This document shows, in pieces, positions 28,919 through 37,658 of a stretch of DNA of 64,000 nt (its first letter is position 1; each line of letters begins with the position of its first letter). Both the position numbers and the translations under genes were made by a program. Under the pieces are notes generated by a model. That model saw only the letters and a program-made list of their open reading frames with translations, did no database searches and was not told where the DNA came from. The DNA is taken from assembly GCF_000309385.1 (NCBI RefSeq), contig NZ_JH976537.1:3840507-3904506 (forward strand), read 5' to 3'. Source of the DNA: Nodosilinea nodulosa PCC 7104 (GTDB lineage Bacteria; Cyanobacteriota; Cyanobacteriia; Phormidesmidales; Phormidesmidaceae).

Positions 28919-30442
28919 ATGATTCATCTCCTCACCTCCCGTGGCGGGCTAGCGGCATCTGTAGTGCTAGGCGTTTTAATCACCTGCTGTACGGGGTCTT
29001 CCCGGCCCCTCGCTCCCCCCGCTGTATCGGGGCAGCCCGCTACCGCTGTTTCGCCTGCCCCTGACCCTTGGGAGCAAGCCGTAGGTGAAGCCAATCGGGC
29101 GACGCAGCTGGCCGCCACCGCTACCACCGCTGCCCAGTGGCAGCAGGTGGCCGGGGCCTGGGGGCGATCGGTAGCCCAACTGCACGATCTGCCCACGGAT
29201 GATCCCAGGCAGGTGTTTGGCCAGCGCCGGGCTCGGGAGTACCAGCAAAACCTCTACCTGGCTCAGCAGCAGGCTGCCCAGCAGGGGGTGTCCAGGGCGT
29301 TTCCAGCCCTGGGCAGCACAGTGCTCGATGAGCAGGTCAGCCTGTATCGTTCCTACGTGGCTACCCTCGGCCCGCCGGATGTCTTGATTGTGGGCAGCTC
29401 GCGATCGCTGCAAGGCGTAGACCCGCAGGTGCTGCAACAGGCGCTGGCCCTGGAGGGCTACTCCGGTCTGCGGGTGTATAACTTCAGCGTCAACGGAGCT
29501 ACGGCCCAGGTGGTCAGTTTTGTCACCCGGCAGCTGCTGGCCCCTGACATGTACCCGCGCCTGATTATTTGGGCTGAGGGTTCTCGCGCCCTGAACAGCA
29601 GTCGCTTTGACCGCACCTTTGCCGAAATTTTGGCTTCCCCTGGCTACGCCGCCGTGCGCGAGGGCAGCACCCTCAGTTTGGCGACCGCGATCGCCCCCCC
29701 CGCCGACAAAACTGCCGCTGCCGGGCCAGAACCCGACACCGAGGGCGAGGTGACCCCTGGGCCAAACACAGTCCCCGAGCCAGAGACACCACCCGCGCTA
29801 GAGACACCACCCGCGCTAGAGACACCACCCGCGCCCGGGCCAGACTCTGAACCTGTCGGAGAATCTGTCGAAGACATTGAAATTGAAGCCGGAGCGTCAG
29901 GGGCCGTTACAACGGCTGACGCCGCCGAGAAAACCCCCGTTAGCGCCATCAATTCCCAGGGGTTTCTGGCCGTGGATGACCAGTTCAACCCAGCCCTGTA
30001 TTACCGCCACTTTCCCCACGTGCGGGGCCTCTACGACAACGACTACCGCCCTTTTCGGTTAGACGGTGTGCAAACGGTTTCCTTTGAGGCCGTGACGCAG
30101 TTTTTGCAAAGCCAGAATATTCCGCTGGTATTCGTCAATTTGCCCCTTAGCAACGACTATCTAGACGGGGTGCGCATGGTCTACGAGCGTCAGTTTCAAG
30201 CCTTTTTGCAGGGCTGGGCCAACCAGGGCAGCCTCACCCTGGTCGATCTGCTGGAGATATGGCGCTGGCAGTCCCATCTGTTTGCCGACCCCAGCCACGT
30301 CAACCGCTACGGCGCGCGCGAAATTGCCCGCCTGATTGCCGCCGACAGCCGGATCCCCTGGCCCCAGGCCCTCTCCCCGGCCCCCGAGGTGCCCGCTGCC
30401 GATCTCGACACCGCCACGGCTGGGCCTGAACAGGCCGACTAG
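28919..30442 (+). CDS. DUF1574-like SGNH-fold exported protein
   Basis: A 507-residue exported protein. A signal peptide or lipoprotein-like N-terminus (MIHLLTSRGGL, hydrophobic core, then CC) precedes a helical region. The SGNH-like body has block I VGSSRSLQGVDP and a late DPSHVNRYGAREIARLIA that supplies the Asp-x-x-His pair of block V. An acidic Pro/Glu-rich insertion interrupts the domain; it includes three 18-base tandem repeats encoding ETPPAL/P (29783-29836). Relatives are placed near alginate O-acetyltransferase-like systems, but no such gene is adjacent. The ATG at 28919 is chosen over a GTG at 28850. Confidence 0.72.
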   Translation: MIHLLTSRGGLAASVVLGVLITCCTGSSRPLAPPAVSGQPATAVSPAPDPWEQAVGEANRATQLAATATTAAQWQQVAGAWGRSVAQLHDLPTDDPRQVFGQRRAREYQQNLYLAQQQAAQQGVSRAFPALGSTVLDEQVSLYRSYVATLGPPDVLIVGSSRSLQGVDPQVLQQALALEGYSGLRVYNFSVNGATAQVVSFVTRQLLAPDMYPRLIIWAEGSRALNSSRFDRTFAEILASPGYAAVREGSTLSLATAIAPPADKTAAAGPEPDTEGEVTPGPNTVPEPETPPALETPPALETPPAPGPDSEPVGESVEDIEIEAGASGAVTTADAAEKTPVSAINSQGFLAVDDQFNPALYYRHFPHVRGLYDNDYRPFRLDGVQTVSFEAVTQFLQSQNIPLVFVNLPLSNDYLDGVRMVYERQFQAFLQGWANQGSLTLVDLLEIWRWQSHLFADPSHVNRYGAREIARLIAADSRIPWPQALSPAPEVPAADLDTATAGPEQAD

Positions 30443-30479
30443 GGACTGCCGCCGAGGCCAGCCCGGCGGGTTTGGTGGG

Positions 30480-31151
30480 CTAGCTATCTGACTGACTCGA
30501 TCGCTGCCATGCCTCCAGATCGGCGGGGGTGTTGAGGTTGGCCAGCATGGCATCCTCCACCTGGGGCATGGGCTGTACCGGATGCTGGCGGAGCCAGGCT
30601 TGCAGCGATCGCCCCCTGGGGCCAACTTTTGACCCCTGCGCTGGCTCTTTGGAGGCTGCCAGTGGCGCTGTCACATACTGTCGCAGCGGCTCCAGGGCCG
30701 CCGTGCGGTAAAACCCACACAGCGGCTCCCAGCGGTGCTGGCGGCGGGGCAGGTAGGCCAGGTAGGGCAAAGGAACTGTGGCCAGATCGGCTCGCCAGCT
30801 GTTGAGGGCCGCCGCCGAGAGATTGGGCATATCGCAGGCCAGCACCAGCACCCACTCGGGGCACTGGGGGCGATCGCGCAGCAGACCTAGCGCCAGCACC
30901 AGCGCCCCCAGCGGCCCCTGGGAGGCTTCGGGCCGCTCTGGCGAGGCGCGCTCTTCGATCCAATGCACGGCACTGGGCACCAGGGGGCGGTAGCGATCGG
31001 GCCAGGGCGCAACGACATACACAGGGTCGGCGCAGGCTAGCGCTACCCGACAGGTGCGCTGAATCAGAGGTTCGGTCCCCACCGCAATCAGCGCCTTGTC
31101 CTGGCCCATACGAGAGCTGCGGCCCCCCGCCAAAATAACAGCCGCTGTCAT
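30480..31151 (-). CDS. mobA: Molybdenum cofactor guanylyltransferase
   Basis: A 223-residue nucleotidyltransferase that adds GMP to molybdopterin. It has the GTP-binding signature LAGGRSSRMGQDKALI at the N-terminus, the metal-binding ACDMPNLS in the middle, and NLNTPADLEAW at the C-terminus. It is 15 bases after the DUF167 gene and ends the three-gene run. MGD-type cofactor is needed for nitrate reductase and similar enzymes, none of which is in the window. Confidence 0.92.
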   Translation of the reverse strand: MTAAVILAGGRSSRMGQDKALIAVGTEPLIQRTCRVALACADPVYVVAPWPDRYRPLVPSAVHWIEERASPERPEASQGPLGALVLALGLLRDRPQCPEWVLVLACDMPNLSAAALNSWRADLATVPLPYLAYLPRRQHRWEPLCGFYRTAALEPLRQYVTAPLAASKEPAQGSKVGPRGRSLQAWLRQHPVQPMPQVEDAMLANLNTPADLEAWQRSSQSDS

Positions 31152-31166
31152 GGCCGGGCCTCACCG

Positions 31167-31391
31167 TCAGTCATCAATTTCAACTCGCTTGGTGCGGCCG
31201 CTCTGCCCAGATTTGATCTTTACCTGGGCCTTGGTTACCCCCAGCTCCTGGGCCAGCAGGGCGATCAGCTCCCGGTTGGCCTTGCCATCCTGGGGTGGCG
31301 CTTTGAGGTGCAGCAGCCAGCTGCCATCGTCGAGTCGAGTGGCCCGCTGAACCCTGGCGTTGGGCTTGACTCGCACCGTCAGCAGGGTCAT
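31167..31391 (-). CDS. DUF167 (YggU-family) protein
   Basis: A 74-residue protein with the whole family pattern: TVRVKPNARVQR, LHLKAPPQDGKANRELIALL and a terminal IKSGQSGRTKRVEI. The fold is a small alpha/beta domain and the biochemical role is unknown. Its start overlaps the stop of the membrane-protein gene by four bases (ATGA), indicating translational coupling. Confidence 0.88.
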   Translation of the reverse strand: MTLLTVRVKPNARVQRATRLDDGSWLLHLKAPPQDGKANRELIALLAQELGVTKAQVKIKSGQSGRTKRVEIDD

Positions 31392-32104
31392 GCTTTGCGC
31401 TGGAGGGCGCTACCCTGGGCGACCTTACGCAGTCGGGCGGCATCGGCCTCGGCCAGGCCTTTGAAAAAATAAATTACCCCGGTGAGAAACGCTAACGCCA
31501 TATAAAAGAGGCGTATGCCCCACCCGGCTCCGTCAAAAATCATGGAAAATACCCCTGGCTCAATGCCGCTAAAGCGAGTGAGCTCTGAGCGAAACCACTT
31601 CTGATCTTCGGCCATGCGCTGGAGCTCGGCTACGGTGTCGGGCAAGATGGGCATGCGGGTGGTGGTGGTGTAGTAGCCCCAAAACCCTGTTTTGCCCCCC
31701 TCGTGGCTGAGGGCCTGGTTGGCCAGGGCGGTAATTTCTTGGCGAGTCATGGTGGACTCCGCGGTCAGGTGGCTGATCCACAGGTAGTGCCGCAGCCAGT
31801 AGCTGCTAAAGAACACCAGGGGCAGCGCCACCACCAGGGCAATAGACTTGAGCCCCAGGGGAGTTTTGGCCGACAGGTGGCGGGTGGCGCTGCCCAGCCC
31901 AAACCCCAGGATGGCAAATAGCAAAACCACGCTCAGCTCAACGATCTCAAGGCTTTTGAGCCAGCCGCCCAGGATTGGGATGGGGTCTAAAAATACCTCG
32001 GCAGCCCAGGTGATTAGAAAGCGCACCCCCAGGACAGCGGCGGTTACGGCCACAACCGTCAGCAAATACCTGGAAACGTTGGCTGGGGGGCGCAGGGTAG
32101 GCAT
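31388..32104 (-). CDS. Membrane protein of unknown function
   Basis: A 238-residue protein with about four membrane spans (around 12-33, 48-70, 84-103 and 200-218). A periplasmic or cytoplasmic loop of about 95 residues lies between the third and fourth spans, containing ALSHEGGKTGFWGYYTTTTR. It is the first gene of a tight run with DUF167 and mobA. I do not recognise a family, and the pairing with DUF167 may be only local. Confidence 0.7.
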   Translation of the reverse strand: MPTLRPPANVSRYLLTVVAVTAAVLGVRFLITWAAEVFLDPIPILGGWLKSLEIVELSVVLLFAILGFGLGSATRHLSAKTPLGLKSIALVVALPLVFFSSYWLRHYLWISHLTAESTMTRQEITALANQALSHEGGKTGFWGYYTTTTRMPILPDTVAELQRMAEDQKWFRSELTRFSGIEPGVFSMIFDGAGWGIRLFYMALAFLTGVIYFFKGLAEADAARLRKVAQGSALQRKA

Positions 32105-32210
32105 GGCTGGGGCTATCGAAAATAGGATGGGAGCGACGATCCCCCTAATAATAATGATGCTGGGCGGAGGATTTATGTTTGCTCTAGAAAAGTCAACGGT
32201 CTGGGCCGCC

Positions 32211-33266
32211 CTAGCTGGCCCTCAGGGTGTCAAGCTGGTCGGGGACAACGGCCCCCTTTTCGGTCACGATCGCGGTAATCAGCCGAGCTGGCGTAACGTC
32301 GGAGGCAGGATTATAGAACTCGGCACCGTTGGGGGAGGTGACCCGCTCGCCCAGTCGATAGATTTCCTCGGCGGCATGTTCGGCGATCGCCATGCCCTCC
32401 CCGCTGGCCACCGTAAAATCGACGGTTGACACCGGAGCCGCCACCACGAAGGGAATATTGTGGGCCTTGGCCACCAGGGCCAGGCTGTAGGTGCCAATTT
32501 TGCTGATCGTGTCGCCGTTGGCGGCGATGCGATCGGCCCCCGCCAGCACGGCGTGAATCAGCCCTTTTTGCATGCAGTGGGCGGTCATGCTGTCGGTAAT
32601 CACCGTCACCGGAATGCCCTCCTGCACGCATTCCCAGGCGGTGAGCCGCGAGCCTTGTAGGCTGGGGCGAGTTTCGGCGGCGTAGACCCGCTCCAGACGG
32701 CCCGCCTTCCACAGCGATCGCATAATGCCCAGGGAGGTGCCGTAGCCCGAGGTGGCCAGGGCCCCGTGGTTGCAGTGGGTTAGCACCGTAAGCTTGGCCG
32801 GACGGCTGGGCAGCTCCTGAATACCGTAGTCGCCAATGGCGTGGCAAAGGCTAAAGTCTTCTGCTTGCATCGCCTGGGCCTGGGCCAGCAGCTGCCCTCT
32901 GACCTCGTCTATGGAGGCCTGGGAGTGATGAACGACCGCCAGCATGCTGTCCACCGCCCACTGTAAATGGGCTTTGTCGGGGCGGGTTTGCTTAAACTGG
33001 TCGCCGATCGCCTCGATCCGCTCCCAGAAGGCCACCGGGTCGTCGGTGTGGATTTCGTTGGCCCCCAGGTAGAGGCCGTAGGCGGCCGCCAGCCCCATGG
33101 CCGAGCCGCCCTGAACAATGCCGGAGCGCAGCGATCGCACCACATCGTCGCAGCGGTGAATCGACACAATGTTATAGCGCTCCGGCAGCTGGCGCTGGTC
33201 AATCAGCACCAGATGGTCGTCTTGCCAGAGCACAGGATAAACGTGGGTATCGCTGGGGGCAATCAT
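32211..33266 (-). CDS. mtnA: S-methyl-5-thioribose-1-phosphate isomerase
   Basis: A 351-residue enzyme of the methionine salvage pathway that turns methylthioribose-1-phosphate into methylthioribulose-1-phosphate. It belongs to the eIF2B-alpha/MtnA fold. The catalytic Cys is in LTHCNHGALA (about residue 165) and the catalytic Asp in AGADRIAANGD (about 244). Other typical blocks are GGSAMGLAAAYG, ETRPSLQGSRLTAWE and GTYSLALVAKAHNIPF. It is a single gene and its partners mtnB/C/K are not in the window. Confidence 0.94.
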   Translation of the reverse strand: MIAPSDTHVYPVLWQDDHLVLIDQRQLPERYNIVSIHRCDDVVRSLRSGIVQGGSAMGLAAAYGLYLGANEIHTDDPVAFWERIEAIGDQFKQTRPDKAHLQWAVDSMLAVVHHSQASIDEVRGQLLAQAQAMQAEDFSLCHAIGDYGIQELPSRPAKLTVLTHCNHGALATSGYGTSLGIMRSLWKAGRLERVYAAETRPSLQGSRLTAWECVQEGIPVTVITDSMTAHCMQKGLIHAVLAGADRIAANGDTISKIGTYSLALVAKAHNIPFVVAAPVSTVDFTVASGEGMAIAEHAAEEIYRLGERVTSPNGAEFYNPASDVTPARLITAIVTEKGAVVPDQLDTLRAS

Positions 33267-33586
33267 GATGGCTGTGGAGATAGGGGGCGGCGGCTAATCC
33301 TATGACAATTAGTATGGAGGTTTCCTAGCCCCTGTCAATGTGGGCCTCTTGGCGGCAATAGGGCGGGACGCTTCGCTGGCGGAACAACGGCTGGGAACGC
33401 ATTCTATCTTGCTGCGGCGGTACGAACGGTAGCACGTTCAGCTTCCTCGGGCAGTTTTCAGATTTTCTTTAATCTGCCCTGTTGCCGATCGCGCCGCCGC
33501 CGTTGGGCATTCGTGTCCACAGATACATTTGCTTCTGAATCAACTAAAGCTACGCTGGTGTTCAACCCCGTTAGCTGCCCCTGCCC
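33267..33586. other. Divergent intergenic region (mtnA / kinase)
   Basis: About 320 bases with no gene. A short inverted repeat (CAGATT at 33459-33464 against AATCTG at 33471-33476) is the only structure seen. Promoters of both divergent genes should lie here, but none can be assigned. Confidence 0.4.
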
Positions 33587-35245
33587 ATGCCTGTGTCTTC
33601 CCCTAATTTTCAGCCCGAGTCGAGACCCCTGGGGGGGCGCTATCGGCTGATTCAACCCCTGGGGGCGGGGGGCTTTGGGCAGACCTTTAGCGCCCAGGAT
33701 TTGCACCTGCCGGGGCACCCGCTGTGCGTGGTGAAGCAGCTCAAGCCCCAGGTGAGCAGCGTTGAGGAACTGCAAGTGGCGCGGCGGCTGTTCGATACCG
33801 AGGCCCAAACCCTGGCCAAACTGGGGTCGCATCCGCAGATTCCGGGGCTGCTGGCCCACTTTGAGGAAAACCAGGAATTTTACCTGGCCCAGGAGTATAT
33901 CGAAGGCCATTCCCTGGCCGACGAGCTGGGCACGCCCTGGAACGAGGCCCAGGTGACGACATTTCTAGGCGATCTGCTGGGGGTTCTGGCCTTTGTCCAC
34001 CGCCACGGCGTCATCCATCGCGACATCAAACCCTCGAACCTGATTCGCCGCGCCAGCGATCGCCGCCTCGTGCTGATTGATTTTGGCGCCGTCAAACAGA
34101 TGAGTAACCAGGCTACTGCCCTGCGATCGGGCCTCAGCCACACGATTTCGATTGGCACCCAGGGCTATATGCCGAGCGAGCAGGTGGCCGGGCGACCCCA
34201 GTTCAGCAGCGATATCTATGCCGTTGGCATGTTGGGAATTCAGGCCCTAACCGGTTGTCCACCGACCGAAATCCATCCCGATCCCCACAGCGGCGAGCTA
34301 GAGTGGCGGCGCTATGCCCCCAATGCTCACCCGGCGCTGCTGGAGGTGCTGGACACCATGGTGCGCTACGACTTTCGTACCCGCTACGCTACCGCCGCCG
34401 AGGCCCTCGCCGCCCTGAGGGCTCTGCCCCCAGCCTTGAGCCGGTACGTTCCGGTGGCGATCGCCCCTCCCAGCTACGCGCCTGGAGCTACCCAGGCAGC
34501 CCCAACGGTGGCTGTGGGACGTCGCCGAGAAAGAACCCAACTTACAGCACCCCAGGCTCCGGCCCAGAGAAGAGCAACGAGGCGAGAAAAGTCGGCGCCT
34601 GCCCTGTGGCTGCCGCTTGCGGCGGGGGCTAGCGTCGCGATCGCGGGTCTCGTCGGCTGGCAGGTCTGGCGCTCGGCCTCTACTTCAAATCCTGACGTTC
34701 CTTCGGTTGCAGCCACTCCCACGGATGCTCCTACGGCAAGTACTGAACCCCAGGACGAGGCGACAACCACGCCCCCTGGCGACGTTGATGAACCGGCTGA
34801 GGTCGAACCTGCGGAACCTGCCGCCCCACCGGAACCCGTGGTAACGAACCCCGAGAACTCCGCGCCAGAGCCATCCCCAGCGCCACCTTCAGAACCATCC
34901 CCAGCGCCCAAAAGTGAGCTGACTCCACAGGCGGCCCAGGCCACCATCGCGACCCTGTACAGTGCGGTGTCTAATCAAAATTGGGATGCGGCGCGATCGC
35001 AGTTTAGCGGCCCTCTGGCGCAGCAGTTTGACCCCGGCTTTTTCGCTCAATTCGATCACGTTTCGGTTGAGAATCTGCGGGTAACCGGGCAGACGGCCGA
35101 TGCCGTCCAGTTGGTGGGCGAAAACACCTACGTTTACCCCGATGGCTCCACCCAGCGAGAAGAGCGCACCTTCACCGTAGAAATGAGCGATGGACAGCCC
35201 CGCATTACGGCCTCTAGCTTTAGAGGGGTGTTGAAGGCTCGTTAA
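33587..35245 (+). CDS. Transmembrane serine/threonine protein kinase (Hanks type)
   Basis: A 552-residue receptor-like kinase. The kinase domain (about 18-280) has GAGGFGQTF as the Gly loop, Lys50 in CVVK, HRDIKPSN with Asp146, DFGAVKQ with Asp165 and the activation segment with GTQGYMPSEQ. One membrane helix lies at about 340-362. The outer part starts with a long Pro/Glu/Ala-rich stretch and ends in an NTF2-like domain of about 110 residues (ATIATLYSAVSNQNWDAARS and so on). All catalytic residues are present, so an active kinase is expected. The sensed signal is unknown. Confidence 0.93.
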   Translation: MPVSSPNFQPESRPLGGRYRLIQPLGAGGFGQTFSAQDLHLPGHPLCVVKQLKPQVSSVEELQVARRLFDTEAQTLAKLGSHPQIPGLLAHFEENQEFYLAQEYIEGHSLADELGTPWNEAQVTTFLGDLLGVLAFVHRHGVIHRDIKPSNLIRRASDRRLVLIDFGAVKQMSNQATALRSGLSHTISIGTQGYMPSEQVAGRPQFSSDIYAVGMLGIQALTGCPPTEIHPDPHSGELEWRRYAPNAHPALLEVLDTMVRYDFRTRYATAAEALAALRALPPALSRYVPVAIAPPSYAPGATQAAPTVAVGRRRERTQLTAPQAPAQRRATRREKSAPALWLPLAAGASVAIAGLVGWQVWRSASTSNPDVPSVAATPTDAPTASTEPQDEATTTPPGDVDEPAEVEPAEPAAPPEPVVTNPENSAPEPSPAPPSEPSPAPKSELTPQAAQATIATLYSAVSNQNWDAARSQFSGPLAQQFDPGFFAQFDHVSVENLRVTGQTADAVQLVGENTYVYPDGSTQREERTFTVEMSDGQPRITASSFRGVLKAR

Positions 35246-35251
35246 AAAGCA

Positions 35252-36979
35252 TTACCGTGCCATTGTTAGCGCCGGTAGCGGCTGGGCCGGGGACTTGGTT
35301 TGCAGCCAGGTGGCCAGCGCCTCTGCTGGCAAAGGGCGACTAAAGTAAAACCCCTGCCCCTCTTCACAGCCACGCTCTTTGAGATAGGCCAGCTGCTCCT
35401 GATCTTCAATCCCCTCTGCGGTAATGCTCAGGTGCAGGCTCTTGGCTAAGGCGATAATCGCATCGGTGACGGCGGCACTTTCTGGATTGACCCGCATGTC
35501 GTTGACGAAGGAGCGATCGATTTTTAGCATGGTCACCGGAAAACGGCTCAGGTAGTTGAGGGAAGAGTAGCCGGTGCCAAAATCATCCAGGGCGATCGCT
35601 ATGCCCAGTCCGCGAAGCTCCTGCAAGGTCTGCACTGAGCGATGGATATCCTCCATCAAAAAGCTTTCGGTAACTTCTAACTCCAGATAGGCCGGATCCA
35701 GCTGAGTTTCAGCCAGGATCTGAGCGATGGTTTCAACCAAATTTGGCTGACTAAACTGGCAGGCGGACAGGTTCACCGACAGGCGCAGGGGCGGCGAGCC
35801 AGCCAGCTGCCAGGCTCGGCTCTGGGCGCAGGCTGTGCGCAGCACCCACTCCCCAATCGGCACGATCAGCCCGTTGGCCTCGGCAATGGGAATGAACTCG
35901 GCCGGAGAGACCAGCCCTCGAATGGGATGCTGCCACCGCACCAGCGCTTCCACAGCAATGGCCTGCCCCGTTTGCAGGTCGATCAGCGGTTGGTAATACA
36001 CCCGTAGCTCATCACGCTCTAGGGCTCCGTGCAGGTCGTTTTCCAGCATCAGGCGATTCTGCAGCTGGGCCGTGGTCTCTGGGGAATAGAACTGATATTG
36101 GCCGCGCCCTCGCTGCTTGGCCTGGTGCATCGCCATATGGGCCTGTTGCAGCAGCTGATCGATATCCTGAGCCTCTTGGATGGTTTGCAGGACGACCCCA
36201 ATGCTGGGGGTAATGTGAACAGTCTGCCCCTCGAGGAAAAATGGCCTTGCCAGAACGGCCCGCAGGCTTTGTATGAGCTGAATCACGCTCTTGGGCGAGG
36301 TGACATCAAAGCGGGCGATCGCAAACTCATCCTTGCCCATGTAGGCAAGGAGACCGTCTTGCACAACATCTTTGGTCAAGCGTTGAGACATTCCCCGCAG
36401 CAGTAGCCGCAGTGTCTCCGGCTCTAGACCGTGGCTGATATCGGTAAAGTCGTCGATACTGAGCAGCAAAACCGCCACTAATCGCTGATGGTCGGTCTGA
36501 AGAGATAGAGTTTCCCGCAGGCGATCGACCAGCAGAGCTTGATTGGGTAAACCCGTCAGATGGTCGTAGTGGCTGTTGCAGTACATCAGCTCATCCAGCT
36601 GATGCAGCGTCTGGGAGGTGTCCGCCATCAGGGTGCCGACTTCATCGGTAAACCTGGTGGGCAGACTGGGCAAGCTTTGATTTTCTAGATAGGTTTGCAG
36701 TGCCGTAGATGTCAATCTCACTGGCACTAGCAGCTGGTGTAGAGCGTATAGAGTGGCGGCTGTACCCGTCAACGTGGCCAGCAAAGCTACTCCCAGTACC
36801 CGGAGCGCTATTTCCCAGGAGTAGGTATTAGACATCACAAAGCTAGCCAACAGGGTTAGCAGCGGAACGTGAATGCCTAAAAAAGCTACGGCCATGATTT
36901 TAGCGGTATAGCTTCTTCGAAGCGCCCTAAAACTCGCTAAAGCAGAATATAAAACTAAAGAGCGATGAGTAATTTCCAT
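35252..36979 (-). CDS. GGDEF-EAL protein, probable c-di-GMP phosphodiesterase
   Basis: A 575-residue membrane protein. Two N-terminal hydrophobic segments (about 27-50 and 56-80) are followed by a HAMP-like linker, a GGDEF domain (about 140-305) and an EAL domain (about 320-565). The GGDEF motif is degenerate: GKDEF in YMGKDEFAIARF. The EAL domain keeps EALVRW, NLSACQF, EVTESFLM, DDFGTGYSS, KIDRSFV and AEGIED. Breakdown of c-di-GMP, perhaps with GTP-sensing by the GGDEF part, is the likely activity. It converges on the kinase gene with only 6 bases between them. Confidence 0.92.
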   Translation of the reverse strand: MEITHRSLVLYSALASFRALRRSYTAKIMAVAFLGIHVPLLTLLASFVMSNTYSWEIALRVLGVALLATLTGTAATLYALHQLLVPVRLTSTALQTYLENQSLPSLPTRFTDEVGTLMADTSQTLHQLDELMYCNSHYDHLTGLPNQALLVDRLRETLSLQTDHQRLVAVLLLSIDDFTDISHGLEPETLRLLLRGMSQRLTKDVVQDGLLAYMGKDEFAIARFDVTSPKSVIQLIQSLRAVLARPFFLEGQTVHITPSIGVVLQTIQEAQDIDQLLQQAHMAMHQAKQRGRGQYQFYSPETTAQLQNRLMLENDLHGALERDELRVYYQPLIDLQTGQAIAVEALVRWQHPIRGLVSPAEFIPIAEANGLIVPIGEWVLRTACAQSRAWQLAGSPPLRLSVNLSACQFSQPNLVETIAQILAETQLDPAYLELEVTESFLMEDIHRSVQTLQELRGLGIAIALDDFGTGYSSLNYLSRFPVTMLKIDRSFVNDMRVNPESAAVTDAIIALAKSLHLSITAEGIEDQEQLAYLKERGCEEGQGFYFSRPLPAEALATWLQTKSPAQPLPALTMAR

Positions 36980-37655
36980 AAGCCTAAAACTGAGTAATGG
37001 TAGATAGAGGCTGCTTCAATAAGTTCAATGAGATTGAACAGTCTCAGCCCAGCAGTAATACCTTGAGGGCACCTCGAGAAAACTGCAAAGACGTTCTCAT
37101 CGTGAGATCATAGAATCAGTGTAAGCATCCCTAAAACTATGCTGGCTGAGCGAAGTCGCAGGCTTTGCCAACTGAAACATCTTCCAAAGGGAGAAAGTCA
37201 AAACTCACTAGAGATAAAATCCCCTAGCCTCCAGGGGGCAGTTAAGTGATCGGCACTCGCTTCGCGAACGCTAAAGATTCCGATCAGGGAGCGGTTACGA
37301 ATTAGTTAGCTAGCCCCATCTGAGCTTAGCTACAGGACTATAAGGTTCCGGGACGAAGACGATAGGCATGATAAACGGGTGGCGAGACAGAACCCTTCGC
37401 AACGCCTGAAAATGACAGTGCCCTCGTCCTATTGATACAGCCATGACTTATTTTTGGCATAAGTTCTGATCAAAAGAATCAGCATTTATGCGTAGACAGA
37501 ATTAAGAATTAAGGCGATTATTTATGCCGACAGTAGCTGTCTCTAAAGAAGCAACTCTATGCCTAAAGTTACAAAAGTTTGATCTATTCTAAGTTAGGAA
37601 AGTGACATTTTCGTGACATCCTAGTGCTCTAGGGCAAAAGCTTAGGCACCATTCC
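36980..37655. other. Intergenic region upstream of the GGDEF-EAL gene and IS element
   Basis: About 680 bases without a gene. TGATCGG (37247-37253) pairs exactly with CCGATCA (37280-37286), with an inner CGCTTCGCG hairpin. CCCCT/AGGGG (about 37221-37236) sits next to it. These could form a structured leader, but no known RNA family was recognised. Confidence 0.4.
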
Positions 37656-37658
37656 TGA

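Noticed and set aside
30484..31164. 226-codon frame overlapping mobA on the same strand
   Set aside because: Shifted-frame shadow; mobA motifs are all in the other frame.
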